A stretch of 64,000 nt of DNA from Azadirachta indica (GCA_022749755.1 CM040453.1:3060102-3124101), one strand, 5' to 3'; shown: positions 1-13,277, numbered from the stretch's first letter. The notes: generated by a model from the letters alone, not told the origin. A program made the numbers and translations.

Positions 1-3000
1 TAAGAAGAGGGTTCAATCCCATGAGAGTTCATCCACTGTGGAATTTTCGGGGCCATTCAGGTTACGCCCTTGTAGAGTTCCACAAAGATTGGCCTGGTCT
101 ACATAATGCCATGTCCTTTGAGAAAGCTTATGAAGCAGATCATCATGGGAAAAAAGATTGGTATGCTGGTAATAAAGAAAAAACTGGTCTTTATGCATGG
201 GTTGCCCGTTCTGATGACTACAATTTAAACAATATCATTGGAGAACACCTACGCAAGATTGGAGACCTCAAAACCATTTCTGACATGATGGAAGAAGAAG
301 CTCGGAAGCAGGATTTGCTTGTATCTAATCTGACAAACGTGATTGAGGTCAAAAACAAGCATTTGGAAGAAATGAAGAAAAGATGCACTGAAACTTCAAA
401 CTCTGTTGAGAAGTTAATTGAAGAGAAAGATAGGCTTCTTCAGGCGTATAATGAAGGTGGGTTTTCTCTTACATTAATAATTATGAAGAACTGGATTGTG
501 AGAATCCCATGATATTTGAATAAATTATTCTTTTTGCTGCTCTATTTGAATAGCTATCAATTCTTTGATTTCTTGGGAAGAAAATTCGAGATTGCCTTCT
601 TCTGAATCTGTTACATATCACTGTTATTTTATGATATCATGGTGCTTGTGGTATCATTCACTTATGCCATATCTTTTTTTTTTTTTAACAATCAAGAGAT
701 AAAGAAAATACAACTCAGTGCTCGAGACCACTTTCAGAGGATTTTTGGTGACCATGAAAAACTTAAGCAGCAACTGGAGTCTCAAAAAAAAGAGCTTGAA
801 TTACGTGGGGTAGAATTGGAAAAGCGAGAAGCACAGAATGAAAATGATAGAAAAACTCTTGCTGAGGAGATTGAAAAGGTACTATTCTTTGTACTTGAAT
901 GTTTCACTTTTTGTCATATATTTCATGTGGTCAATGCTAGAAGTTGCTGTTGCGACATGAATTTTATTTCTCTTTTAGAATGTGTCAAGAAATAGTTCAC
1001 TTCAATTGGCTGCAATGGAGCAACAGAAAGCTGATGAGAATGTTAGGAAACTTGCTGAAGATCAGAAGGTTTGTCTTCCTAAGTTGCTCTGGTTATGATT
1101 ACAATGCATTCATGTCAATTTTCAGAAATCAGACAAAATATGACAATCTTTGCAACTATTATTCTCATATAGAAGCAGAAGGAGGACCTTCATAACAGAA
1201 TAATTCAATTGGAAAAACAACTGGATGCAAAACAAGCCCTGGAACTGGAAATTGAGCGACTGAGAGGAACATTAAATGTGATGAAGCACATGGGAGATGA
1301 TGATGATATAGAAGTTCTGCAAAAGATGGACACAGTGATTAAAGATTTGAGAGAAAAGGAAGGAGAACTCGACGATCTAGAATCATTGAACCAGACTCTA
1401 ATCATAAGGGAACGAAAAAGCAATGATGAGCTACAAGATGCTCGCAAAGAATTGATTAATGTGAGTATTTCTTCTCCACTAGTCTAAAGCACCTGCACTA
1501 GCAATTAACGTGATAATATTGATTTAGGTGGTTTTACAAGATCTTGGAACATACAGATCGTGAGAATTTATAATTTAGTCCTCTCTTGTTTATTGTATTG
1601 CTGGATTTATTTTGCTGGCCAGAACTGAGGTTTAGAAGTATTGCAGATGAGATATGAATGGAGGAAATGAATTTGAATAGATAGGGGCATGAAGTATTTG
1701 ACTTCTTTTGCTGCAGGATAATTATTTATAACCAATGGTGGAAGTCAGTGAGTTGACTCAGCAACTAATGAGTGAATGTGAAAATTGGAAAACTCTACAT
1801 TTGAAGTTGTGATTATGTGAAAAATGTGCTCTATTGGATCTTATTTAATTGTTTTCTATAGAGAATGATGAGGTCTGTTGGACATGATTTTCTATATGAT
1901 TTGTGAACTCTGGTTAAGGGCTTAACAATTGCTTCCTTTAGTTCTGCTTGAAGCTTTCTTGCTGTTACTACAGATTTCTCTAGCTTCAGAGGAATTACTG
2001 ATCCACTCTTGTCATAGGCCATAAAAGAACTATCAACTCGTGGTCATATTGGTGTTAAGAGAATGGGGGAACTCGATAGTGAACCATTCCTTGCAGCAAT
2101 GAAAAGAAAGTATAATGAGGAAGAAGCAGAAGAGAGAGCTTCGGAACTGTGCTCATTGTGGGAGGAGTATCTTAAGGATCCAGACTGGCATCCATTCAAA
2201 GTTGTTAAGGCTGAAGGGAAACATAAGGTCTGCACTTCATTAACCTCCTAAATTTGGCCCTGTTGACAACATTTTTATTTTGATTAGTCCCTGTTCTGCC
2301 GTAAATGATTTTGTGCATTTTCTTATATAGTTGGCAACTATGTCTTGAGAATGCTAGAATTGATATCACAAGCATTCTAGGGAAGTTTTTATTGATCTGC
2401 AATTAGCTTGTACATTTCTTTACATGAATTTGAAAAAAAATGCGACTGTAAGAGTACTTGCATCATACTTCTAAAGTTTTAGTAATCTCTCTCTCTCTCT
2501 CTCTGTCCATGTGTTGCAAAAAAAAAATGCACAAAAGCTTTTGCACTGCTCCTTCTCTATATATTCTTTAAATGAAGATTGTTAATTTGTCACTTGTTTG
2601 AAAAAATTTAGCAGTCAGGACATTTTTGCAACTGAGCATTTCATCTATGCTGATTCATGACATACTCTGTCTGCTTAAACTTGTTTATTTATGCGTGTCC
2701 ACGTGTTAGATGGCTATACGTGCTCAGAATGAAGTGTGAAAGAACTGTTTCAGAGTGTCCTGCTAATTTAACTTGTGAAACATTTAATTGGTCCAAAGTT
2801 TAAATATATTTTAATTTCTCTATTTAAATTCTCTACATTCTCTCTTGTTAAATGCTCATGAGCTCCTTGTTATCTTGCTTCCCTTAAAATATGAAATAGT
2901 TGATATAATGTTTGTTTCTCATTCAGGAAGTTATAAATGAAGATGACGAAAAACTGAAAGGTATGAAGAGAGAATTGGGTGAAGAAGTGTGCAAGGCAGT

Positions 3001-3166
3001 GACTACCTCTTTAGTGGAGATCAATGAATACAACCCAAGTGGGAGGTATATAATCTCTGAGTTGTGGAATTATAAAGAAGGAAGAAAGGCTTCACTACAA
3101 CAGGGAGTTGCATTTTTACTAAGACAATGGCAATTATTAATTCAACGCAGGGGACCAATTGCATGA
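1..3166 (+). CDS. IDN2/FDM-type XS-coiled-coil-XH protein, 5' end missing
   Basis: This is the 3' part of a gene for an IDN2/FACTOR OF DNA METHYLATION family protein. In Arabidopsis these proteins bind double-stranded RNA and act in RNA-directed DNA methylation. Coding exons are 1-456, 697-878, 979-1068, about 1173-1460, 2018-2227 and 2927-3166, all with GT-AG junctions and continuous frame (frame starts at base 3). Exon 1 carries the end of the XS domain (motifs NPMRVHPLWNFRGHSGYA and GLYAW). A long Glu/Lys-rich coiled coil follows, then the XH domain in the last two exons (MGELDSEPF, LCSLWEEY, DPDWHPF, EINEYNPSGRY). The N-terminal zinc finger and the start of XS lie before the window. The exon 4 acceptor is ambiguous among three in-frame AGs at 1172, 1175 and 1178. 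A similar but XS-less gene follows. Family assignment is firm; which member (IDN2 or FDM) is not decidable here. Confidence 0.92.
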
Positions 3167-4703
3167 AGGTTAGCGTGCTTCATTTTAAGTATTATACTAT
3201 GATTCATGTTACAATTCTCTTATTTTGTAACATACCAATTTTCACATCCCTGTAATTTTGGTATTTTTTGGAAGAAAAAATGCTTGCTCATTCTGTTGTC
3301 ATTCTGGTTTTGGTTACAGGAAATGATGTATTCAGAAACTGATAGGCATGGCACTTGGGAACTGAATGGGCTGCCTTGTCATTTGTTGACCGTCAATGTT
3401 TTTAAAACGTTGATTCTCTGTAAATTATTATATTTCTGTATTGAGATCTCTGGAAATAAACTGCATTCATGGTAGCTTGTAGCTCTGAAACTGTTTGGCT
3501 TTGACAGTGTTAGGAGACGCTGGATGAATAACTGTCTTGTGTAACTCTAACAGGGGAACTGAACTATTATTTCTCCTTCTTTCTGATTATTAATTTAACC
3601 AAACAAAAAATTGTTTTGAATTTTTATTTTTAACTAAGATCTTGTACGAAGGGTTCTAGTGAGAGATTATTACTTAACAATAAGAATTAATGGTAATTAA
3701 TTTTTCTTTTCTTTTTTCTTTTTTGTATGAGATTGATGTAATTTGTGCAAACCAATTTTTTTTTTTAAGCCAGAAAATCGGAGAAATTGAAGAGAAAGAA
3801 AGAAAAATTCTCCTGCAGTTAAGCGTGAATGTTTCTATTCAGACGCCCGCATCCACGTGTATATATGCATGAATTTCTTTTCTCGAATCACATTCTGCCA
3901 CTTGGCACTCAGTACTGTCAAACCTTTTGCGCTGCTTTCCGTCACATATTGCATTTCACTTGGTGTATTTTCTGCATTTTAGGTTCTGCAAAAATTTCAA
4001 GCTTTCAATCTCCACGAAGTTCTACTTTTTCCTAGTAAATCCCGCTCCCATCTTTTCAATATTGTGTTTTATTTGGATTTTTTCACGCATTTTGGGATAT
4101 GGACATCGTGCAATATATGTTGAGTTTGATGTCATGAATTCATGGGTTTTCCAATTTCGTTGCTTGAATTCTCTCCTTAAAGTTGCATGTTTCATGATCT
4201 GGCTTTATTTCTGACTAGGTTTCATGTTCGGAAATATATGCTTTGTCGATTTTGGACGGATCAAGTTTTCTTCTGTGTATATCAGTATATGGCATGCATG
4301 TATGCGTTTTGGTGTGTAGCATACAATGTACATTATGTCAATGTGCTTTTAGTGCTGCTAAATGTGCTTTCTTTGCAAGCATTTTCATGTCTAATTTCAA
4401 GTGTTAGGTTGAATTGAAGTAGATAAAAAGTAATTTTTGGGAAAGAAAAGCCCTTGACAATTATCTGGATAGAACTTATAGAATGATGGAGAGTACTTTT
4501 TGGGCTATTAAAAGTGCTTTCAATTCTTAAAAATAATTTTGTGTTGATTTGATAGTTAGCTTAAATAGACGAACGAGCATTTCGTGATTGTCAGAAAAAA
4601 AATATGTTAGTAGTGTGATTTTCAGAGAAGCATCAAGCTGCTATAATGCTAAACCGAAAAAAGATTTAAGCTTACATTTGCTTGCTTATGTATCAAAGAT
4701 AAT
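3167..4703. other. 3' UTR and spacer between the two XH genes
   Basis: The stretch just after the stop at 3164-3166 looks like 3' UTR. A possible UTR intron (donor at 3169, acceptor near 3320) and an AATAAA-like signal near 3457 support a transcript end near 3480. The rest is T-rich spacer leading into the 5' leader of the next gene. Several short frames here have no family signature and I regard them as chance. No remnant of an XS domain is visible. Confidence 0.6.
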
Positions 4704-7700
4704 ATGGACTATCACAATTATGATGAGGAGCTGAACAAAGACAGCCAGCTTGAGAGCCTCCAACAGGAGATTGATTTGAGAAATCAGCAGTTGTCTGTGA
4801 TTGAACGTAAGTTGAATGACACATGTGCAGCATCTCGCAAGCTTGTTATGGGCCTAACAGAGAAGGTTATGAAAACTGAGAGAAAATTGTTGGAGTTTGA
4901 GCATATGTACCATGAATTGGAGAGAATGTACTATGAGAGATCTACAACAGTGGAACAGTTGATGAATGAGAAAAGGAAACTTTATGAAGAATATATTCAA
5001 GGTAAATTATGCAAGTAATAGTTGAATTCAATGTTGATTGCTTTCATTTGGTAGGAAAATGTAAGTTTGTAACCTGAGGCTTCTAAACCTGCATAAATAA
5101 CCTTTTTATGTGGAGTTACTTTTCCCTTCTTAGTTTATGATGAGGCATATGAAATCATTGCCTTTAATCATGTCTAAGACCAATCACATTGCATAAACAG
5201 AGATTACTTGGCCTTTCCGAGAGATTCTGGCTTTTTGTTACCTATGCTGACCGCACAATCAATAGTGAATGTTAGGCTTTGACCTTTGAGCATGCTAAAG
5301 TTATTGTTCTCAAACTTCCTATGATGCCTCTTGAAACAACAGCTTGCTTCACTTTTTGGGATTGCATAGAACTTAGAACCTGAATTCATAAGTATGCAAA
5401 TTATTCATGTTGCCGCATTTCTGTTTTGCATCTTGCAAAAATATAAATACTTCATCCCTGTGAATGCATAAAAGGTACACCATGTATGGTATTTATTAAT
5501 CACATTGCGTTGTGAAGCTGCAATCTTATAGTTCTTATTTTAAACAATTCAAAGGTAACCTGTGTTGTGGTAGGTAGAAATTTTGATCTATAAAGAGCTC
5601 TTTATCGTCATAGCTATTCTAGAATCATACTGAACAAAGGCAGCCTTATGGATGTACATGCTCCCTATTGAAACTGTCCAGCATTTAGATTGATTTTACA
5701 ACTTGAGTTTTGACAGTGTTTTCCTGACTAGTCAAAATGTTTCTTCACAAAATGTCATCTTAATTAGAAATCAGAAAGGAGAAATCCATCAATATGAAGC
5801 TGAAACAGGATATGATGTGTCAGAAAAAAGAACTTGAGCAGCAAACCCAAGAATTGGAGGAATGTAAGGCCCAGAATGATTTGGAGAGGAGAAGTTTAAC
5901 TGATCAGATAGAAAAGGTTAGCATTAATTTTCTATAGTGTGCCTGATACATCCTCAGAATTTTTTGAACATTTCTCTGTAGAAAAACCTCCACTAGCTTT
6001 GGGCTGATTATGCATTTACGTGCACATGATATTGATGCTCATAAAGCATATGAAGTGATTATGGAATGTTATAACGAGCCTTCAGCACATGTTTGGTCTA
6101 TCAGCCTTGTGCTGTTTAACAGGCATGATTTAATTGACATAGTTACTAACAGTATGACACTAATTTATTCAGTAGTACTTTTGTTTTCCTCATCTAAATA
6201 TATTTAATAATATCTTGAGGATTGTTTTACGTAGATTACTTGGAAATGGTTGTTCTAGAAATTTGCAAGGGTCACAAGCACAAATAAACTGTAAGAATTC
6301 ACTTGCATTATTATCACTTTTGGTAGTACTAGTGAACTGGAGCTTGGTTCTATATGTTATAGAAGATTAGTCAGATAATTAACCTAAAGGCTAAAACTGT
6401 GAGTTTTCCCAGAGTATTATAGCTTTGACCTGTGATGAAGTTGCACAATTTAGCAAGGAGCTGATATTGAGACACATGACCAAGGCCTTGTTTTGATTCC
6501 CTGTGGAATAATCGGGGTTAACTATTTGATCTGCAAAGAGGAAAGATCTACATAGACACATCTTGTCAAATTCTTGAATTAACAAGATCTCACTATCCCT
6601 TTACTATCCCTAATTATATACATGTGCAAGAACCTTATACCTGATTTAAACTACATAAGAAGCTTAAAGATAACAAAAAAAATTCTACCAAAAAGGATAG
6701 TTCAGTTTATAAGTGGGTTAAATTTTATCTTATATCATTTAGAACAACTTTTGCTAAAATGGATCACTAACAGAAATGGCTTAGCCATTCTGTACTCTAT
6801 AAAAACCAATAACAATTTATGCACTTCTCCAGACCTGCAGCAACCCCTGGATATGGCCTTTTATCCTAAGGCAATTGACAAGTCAGTGATATCCAATCTC
6901 CTCAAATTGCAGAAAATATTACCTTTTGTAAAGTTTTTGTGGCATATGCTTTGTGATTTTTTTCTTTTAAAATCCTTTTTTTGGCAAGATACGGACAGTA
7001 ATAGGTTGAAAAATGCACAAGTTCTTGTCCATCTGATTCACTGCAAGCTGTTTACATTTTATAAGTGCTGCAATTACTGGACTGCTTTTTAGTTCTACAA
7101 TACAATGTCAAAATTTTGGCCTGTTCACTTTTCAAAATTGTTGGGGGCAGCAATCATGAATCATGCTTGCAACTTACTTTCAGTAACCTGTACTTTGACT
7201 TTCTAGTGTTACTTATCTATAACTCATATTTTACTTCACTGTTTCCTCTTATTACATCTTAATGCCTTATTTTCTGTGAGAATATGCTGTAACTTGAAAG
7301 ATTTCCAAAACTAGAGGAAAAAAATTCCTTGAAGTGACTTCACTATTTGGATTATAGCTGATGCAGCTGAAAGGGAAGTTGCGAAATCCTCATCCCACAG
7401 AAAGTGATAGTAATTTAAAGGCTCAGATCATAGCACTGAGTGATCAATTAAAGGAAAAAACAGAAGAATTGCAGGATTGCGAAAGCCTTAATCGTGTACT
7501 TATAGTGAAAGAGATGAGCTTTAGGCAAGAACTGCAGGATGCTCGCAAAGAATTGATAAGTGTATATTACCTAATTTTCGCCTTAGCGCATTAAAAATTG
7601 AAATTGTTTTATCGTTAGTTGCATATCAACCTTTTGCTTCGCTATATTTTTGTCTTTGAATCAAGCAGTAAATACAAGATGCTCAATGGAATGGTTTCCT

Positions 7701-8522
7701 AATTTTTGCCTTGCAGGGTTTGCAAGGTATGTTGCAAGGTCGCTCAAAACTTGTAATTAGACGAATGGGGGAGATTGATCAGAAGGCTTTTGATCATATG
7801 TGTTCAGAAAAGTTTTCTAATGAAGACTGGCAGGGGATGTCTGCTCAGCTATGTTCGTTATGGCAAGAACATCTGCGGGACCCTAACTGGCATCCTTTTA
7901 AGAATATTGAAGATGGAGGCAACCAGCGAGTATGTACATAAACCTAAGTATCTATTTTGTTCTAAAATTTTAATGTGGCGAGATAATGAAAACAAGTAGG
8001 TGATCAGTAGAAGGATTTTAATTATATAAGTAAAATAAGCTCATATGGATGAATGTCTGATTGAAATCACTGTTATACCTGCAAGGTAGATGAGTAATTT
8101 CAATCAGAAAATGTCCAAATGTAGGCGGCCACTAGCTGGATTTGTATTGGAAAATATATGACAAAGTAGATGGATATTGGATGAAAGCATGGTTGCATCA
8201 AAATAACCTTATTTCTTAAATATATGTGACAAGAAATACAGTAAAACTGGAAGTCTTTTATCAACTTTTTGCAAATTCCTGAGAATTGCAGGCAATAATA
8301 GATGATGATGATGAAAAATTGAAAGAATTGAGAAATGTGCATGGTGAGGTTGTATATAAGGCTGTAACCAATGCATTGCTGGAATTGAATGAATACAATC
8401 CAAGTGGGCGGTATACTGTCCCTGAGATTTGGAAGGTGAAGGAGGGGAGGAGGGCCACCTTGCAAGAAATTGTTCAATACATAATCAAGCAATTAAAGAC
8501 TCATAAGCGCAAAAGAAGTTAA
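4704..8522 (+). CDS. XH-domain protein lacking XS (IDN2/FDM paralogue)
   Basis: This is a tandem paralogue of the upstream RdDM-type gene. Exons are 4704-5001, 5768-5916, 7358-7561, 7717-7929 and 8292-8522. All are GT-AG, and phases close to give 364 residues. Residues 1 to about 215 are Glu/Lys-rich coiled coil (ESLQQEIDLRNQQL, KKELEQQTQELEECKAQ). The XH domain runs from about residue 233 to the end (MGEIDQKAFDHM, LCSLWQEH, DPNWHPF, ELNEYNPSGRY). The XS domain and zinc finger of the family are absent: the frame opens with MDYHNYDEEL and no XS motif lies between 3167 and 4703. The exon matching 979-1068 of the upstream gene also has no counterpart; a 1.44 kb intron (5917-7357) sits there. It could act as an XH-XH dimerisation partner without RNA binding, or be a decaying duplicate. 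The open frame and good splice sites argue against an old pseudogene. Confidence 0.85.
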
Positions 8523-9559
8523 CATAATGCAGACACCAATAATTGCATTGTAAGTATATGTACTTGATGTTCATCATGTGTGTTGTTGGACTTGCATTTT
8601 TACCAACAGTTTAAGTATTATATTGTTTTGTTCAGATTTACAGTGTTGAAGTATCCTTAAAAGTTACATTCTAATTTTATCATATTATTTTGGATTACAG
8701 ATACAAAAAAGAAAATGTGATGGTGGACATTGTATTGTCATTTAGTTTACAAAGCTGCAGTTAGATCAACACTTGGAAAAATCAGTTTGATGGTCTGATA
8801 CATGAAATTTTTGGTGCAGATGATTGCAAAATTGTATTACTACTTTCTTCGATACATCTCTTATTAATTTCCTACTAACCTGTCATAGTTATGCAGGTAG
8901 GTTAACAGAAGTTTATATACACGAGTTCAAACAGCTGTGTCTGTGGCCAGTATTCAAATGGGTACAGTAGAGTTATACTCTTATCGATAGGAAGCCTAAG
9001 TTTGACTGGGAGAACAAGACTTTTGTGAAATAGGAAGATATATAGCCCTTTCACTAAAGATACTGTCGGTTAAAAATGTCAAGTAGAATGTGTAGAGTTT
9101 AGTCAAACTGTTGAGCAGTTTTCAATGCTATTATTCCTCGTTATCTTGTTTCATTTGTGCCTGGATTTGCTCCAGACAGTAGCTTTCCATAGGACTATTC
9201 GAACTTGACCATTCAGTCTTAACTGTTCAATTGACTCAAGAAGATGATCGTAGTCCGTAAGTCTTGTTTGGCTTATTCGTATATATTTCTATGACAAAAT
9301 ATTGCCTGCTATTTGCTTTGATACTGATAATGCTTGGAATTTTCCCGGATTCCCTCAGTTACTTTTTGATAATTTTGATGATTCGGAGCCATGCATTGGT
9401 TGCAGACTTCAGGATATAATAACAACAAAAGTGTTCAAATACGGATACTAATAGCACTGGTAGAGTGACTGGTGGTCTAGTACTAGTAGTAGGGACGAAT
9501 TTAAAACAAATAATACATTTGTAGACTTATTTGTTGCTCTTACAAGTAACAGGGATCTA
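8523..9559. other. 3' UTR and spacer, no gene seen
   Basis: This stretch contains the 3' UTR of the XS-less XH gene, then AT-rich spacer. I see no long open frame, no RNA gene and no repeat structure that I can support. Confidence 0.55.
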
Positions 9560-9740
9560 TTTGATAATTCCGCCCAATCATATGTTTTAATACAATGGGC
9601 TCATATGAGTAGCGAGCTTGTAAAACAAAAACCCTAGCCCACTACTCAATACACGTAGCCTCCTCCAACTCTCCATCTTTTATATAATGCCTCCTCTGCT
9701 GACTCTGGAAACCCTAGCCAAAATCTCTCTCGCGCGTCTA
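9560..9740 (+). promoter_or_regulatory. Site II / telo-box / TATA promoter without an evident gene
   Basis: On the plus strand this holds site II-type elements (TGGGCT near 9596 and AGCCCA near 9636), two telo-box copies (AAACCCTAG near 9630 and AAACCCTAGC near 9709), and a TATA element (TTTATATAATG near 9688). A CT-rich likely start region follows. In plants this combination is typical of promoters for ribosomal-protein, translation-factor and snoRNA genes. No ribosomal-protein reading frame follows, and downstream frames (for example 9791-10075) have no recognisable motif. A non-coding transcript is therefore the simplest reading, but I could not identify convincing box C/D or H/ACA elements. 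Confidence 0.5.
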
Positions 9741-11849
9741 GAACTCACTAACGCAGATAACGCAAATTAAAAGACTCTCTTCTGTGATTTATGAAATGTT
9801 TTCGATGTTTTTACATTTTTAGTAATAGAAGGGTTATGGGCAATGATTACAAAGAGAGAGGGCTCGAGTGGGTTCAAGATTTTACGGAAACGAAAAACCC
9901 AGTTGTATTTTGCTGGAGAAAAAGAAATATTGTTTCTTTCTTTCCCTCAATCGATTTGGGTTTTCCCACAATGAAGGGTTTTGTAAATTCGTTTACACTT
10001 GATATGAGCCCTTTGTTTTTGTTTCTGGTATTATGGGTTTTACATTATATTTGGCATTTGTTGTGTTTGTTGTGAGAAATAGTTTTGTACTTTGATTTCT
10101 CGCTTGAACAACAGTGCGACAGAGAAAGTCTGATCACTACTTGTTTCCAAGAAACAGTTTTTCTGTTTTCTGGAAATAAGTTTGTGATTAGGCAGCGGCC
10201 AGACAACCGTAGGGATGGTATCCACAGATGACGGGTTAATTTGATCCCGATTTTGTCTACTGATTCCATCTCATATTTTCTTACGTACTTTTTTTGTGTT
10301 GTGGAATATCGATTGAAATTAGTAATTTGGAATAAAAAGAATATGGAAATCAAACTTAAACACGTCATTTTCTCTTAATTCCTCTCGCAACTATGACCTC
10401 CTGTGCGTTACTAGATACAATAAGTTTGAGGGTACGGATAAAAACAAGCTGCTGACATCTTAGATTATCCAAGCGATATCCCGATCCGGAATTGCATGAA
10501 TAAGCTTTAGTGTAGCTAAGCGTTGGCCCGGATTGAAAGCCCTTGTTTTGCTGAACTTTTAGATGCGAGTCTCAAGTTTTGGACGGACGATTTTGCACGA
10601 TTTGCCAAGAAGACCTGGCGCATGAGCCATTGCCGGCCCATATGTAGAAAGGAAAAACAGATCTCATGGGTTGCAAGAAAACAAAAACAAACATCACTCG
10701 TGGGTTGCGGCAAAACTTTTCGGAGGATTTGATTTCCGCCTCATATCTCGTATTCTCATCTGTAACTCTTAATAAGGCATGTGTTTTTTTTTCCCATTTT
10801 AGCCCTCACAAACTAAATAATTGTCAGCAATTTTGGTTGAACAAAAAAACATATTTCATGGCGTTGTTTATGATATTTTTGCTGTCATTTATCAAATTTT
10901 AACAGCGGCAAATAACTAATTACGTTTTGCATTCATATGGCCTTTGTCATGTAAGAATAAAGAAATTACTACCTTCATTGTATCAGTCTTTTGTAGTCTA
11001 GGAATAAACAATAAAAAGTAAAAATGTTAATTTTCACTCGCATAAAGGAACAAAGAAAAAAAAAATAAAATTAAAACCATGCCACCACCGTCTGTCTGCG
11101 TCGTTGATCAACAATGCCAGCTGACTCGGACTTACAACCGATCTGTTTTCCAGTAATTATCGGCAAAACAGAATGCTTTGTATATACTTGATTGTGATGA
11201 TGACTGATGATGATGAATGGTCAGAAAGCTCAGAAGTGGCTGACTGGAAATGCCCAAGAGGGGAGGCACCCCATGTCCGAGTTATCAACTGAAAAAAATG
11301 AGGTGATCTTAAGGGACAAGGCGTCGGTTATGGCTACGTCAGGTCGTCATCAGAATGCATGGAGGAACTGCTAGCTGCTTCTACTTGCATGTTTCATCTT
11401 TCAGTTCATTATAATTATAATTACAAATGGTCTTTTACTCTTATGCTTTGAGTAAGGGTTTCTCTTTTATTTCTTATTTTAGTTGATGAGAAAAAAGGGA
11501 AACAAGTGAGACAAAAAGCCGAAACCTTTACTTTTAGCTAATCATTTTTTAGTTTTAATTTTGGTGTTGTTGATAATTAATTATGCTAGCATAAATAACA
11601 TAGTTCAACTAATTACTAACTACTGATGATTTATTAAAAAGTAGTAATAAATGCTGGTATTATTTTGGTTAATGAGAAATTAGTCGAAAGAAAAACAAGT
11701 AAAAATTGGCACATAGAATAAGATTAGATAAAAATTATTTTAGAAGTAGTGTTTATTAGTGTGAAACATGAAATGGGTAGCTAGGGATTAGGATTAGGAT
11801 ACGTGTATAAGGACACTGTATCTGTATGTATATATATTTACAAATGAAG
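9741..11849. other. Region downstream of orphan promoter; no supported gene
   Basis: T-rich sequence up to about 10360 could be transcribed from the promoter at 9560-9740. The remainder is AT-rich spacer up to the 3' end of the first expansin gene. Short frames at 10040-10370 and 10516-10732 overlap on both strands and show no family features, so I do not call them genes. Confidence 0.45.
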
Positions 11850-12183
11850 TTAGAAATTCGTTCCACCGTAAGTTTGACCAAACCGCCAATTGGGCGGGGT
11901 AACGTTCTCGGAGAGGGAAGTGCGACGTTCACTGTCAGTGACCTTGAAGCTGAGTGACTGATCAACCAAAACAGTGCCTGTATGCCAGATCTGACCCCAG
12001 TTCCTCTGCATGTTCATCCACCCTGTCTTTGTTCCTTTCACCTGCACCTCCACGATGTCACCCGCACCCGCAACGTTGGTGATCAAAACCATAGTGAAGT
12101 GAGGGTTCCCGGTGATTGTGAACTTCATCCCGCCTTCCTTCTTGCAAGGAACCCTGATCAACATCCATAAAGTTAACACACAC

Positions 12184-12218
<35 letters not shown>

Positions 12219-12676
12219 ATAAAAGAAAGAACAATTAATTGATGCTAGATTTACGTTAGATTTGAACAAGCAATGTAACCTGCGATAATGGACAGGAACA
12301 ATTCCGGCTTTGTAGTGGGCGATTGTGACGAACATGCGCTGGGAGAGATCGAAATGGTGGCGAGGAGGATTACACCAGCCTCCGTGGTCTTTGTCTTGAG
12401 AGTGGTTGGGAGGGCAAAAATTGGTGGCAGTTATGAAGATTGAAGGGTTCCCCGGAACGCACCATTCTTTAGATTTTATGCACTTTAGCTCAAAGCATGC
12501 ACCGCAAATTGCGCCTTCCTTGAACAGTGCTGTGCTCAGCGCTCCTGTGTTCAGCCCGTATCCTTGCTCGTGCAGGTTCCCGTACCCGCAAGCACCTCCT
12601 ATATATATATACATATACATACATATACACAGTTAAATACGTTAACATATTCATGCTCATTACATATATATCTGAC

Positions 12677-12710
<34 letters not shown>

Positions 12711-12905
12711 AATATTTTCAAAAACAGAATACATATACATGTATATAATTATAATACCCATAGTTTCAGCGCCATCTATGTTTCCATAGAAAGTAGCACT
12801 AGCTTCTAGCCATTGTCCAGCATTACTACTGTAAACGCCAGGAGCAATAATGCAGGAAAACAAAACAAAAGATAAGCACCAGCTAATGATGCCCACAACA
12901 CCCAT
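11850..12905 (-). CDS. Alpha-expansin (divergent copy)
   Basis: Alpha-expansins are secreted wall-loosening proteins that weaken cellulose-hemicellulose contacts at acid pH. Three exons read leftward: 12905-12758, 12598-12280 and 12153-11850. Splice sites are GT-AG and phases close to 256 residues, the usual family length. An N-terminal hydrophobic signal peptide (about residues 1-25) precedes the GH45-like domain with [13 protein letters not shown], the cysteine set, the alpha-type insertion WCNPPR, and HFD at about 131-133. The C-terminal CBM63-like domain has [22 protein letters not shown] and WRFGQT. The usual [11 protein letters not shown] is altered to [10 protein letters not shown] but keeps the acidic residue. 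The ATG at 12905 is chosen because the in-frame sequence further upstream lacks an ATG. A TATA-like element (GATAAATAGC on the minus strand, 12956-12965) lies about 50 bp upstream. A second expansin gene follows in tandem on the same strand. Confidence 0.93.
12180..12220. repeat. (CATA)/(TA) microsatellite in expansin intron 2
   Basis: A short CATA run followed by about ten TA repeats lies in the second intron of the first expansin gene, close to the exon 3 acceptor. It extends a reading frame through the intron by chance and is not coding. Confidence 0.8.
12597..12757. repeat. AT-rich dinucleotide repeats in expansin intron 1
   Basis: Intron 1 of the first expansin gene consists largely of TA and CATA dinucleotide runs (12601-12630 and 12660-12710). 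Such tracts are prone to length polymorphism. The flanking donor and acceptor are intact. Confidence 0.75.
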
Positions 12906-12929
12906 TTGCTTTCTTTCTTTCACTTCCAA

Positions 12930-13239
12930 CTGAAACCAAAGAATTGGGACTGCTTGCTATTTATCAAGAAGAAGAGAGGGAATTAATGTTATCTTAAAAT
13001 ATTTGTGACAACGAAATTAATTATCACCGTTAATTCGTACGTGCTGTCCATTTTGTCGATTAAAGGAAAAAAAAAAAAAAACTTCAAAAACAAAATTAAA
13101 AAAAAAAAGTTACCACACCGTCTTCCTACCAAGGTTAACACATTTTTTATATTTTTTACTGTAGATCAATAATTAGCAATTGGAAAATTGAGAAACAACA
13201 ATTTTAAACAGTCGAGGAAAAAGGATGCCCGAATGTCAA

Positions 13240-13277
<38 letters not shown>

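Noticed and set aside
6622..7092. 156-codon frame inside intron 2 of the XS-less XH gene
   Set aside because: Sequence is hydrophobic and low in conserved features, overlaps an intron, and shows no transposase or reverse-transcriptase motif.
10220..10265. Possible box C/D snoRNA (AGATGAC ... CTGA) downstream of the orphan promoter
   Set aside because: The C box deviates from RUGAUGA and no terminal stem was found, so it is not supported without RNA data.
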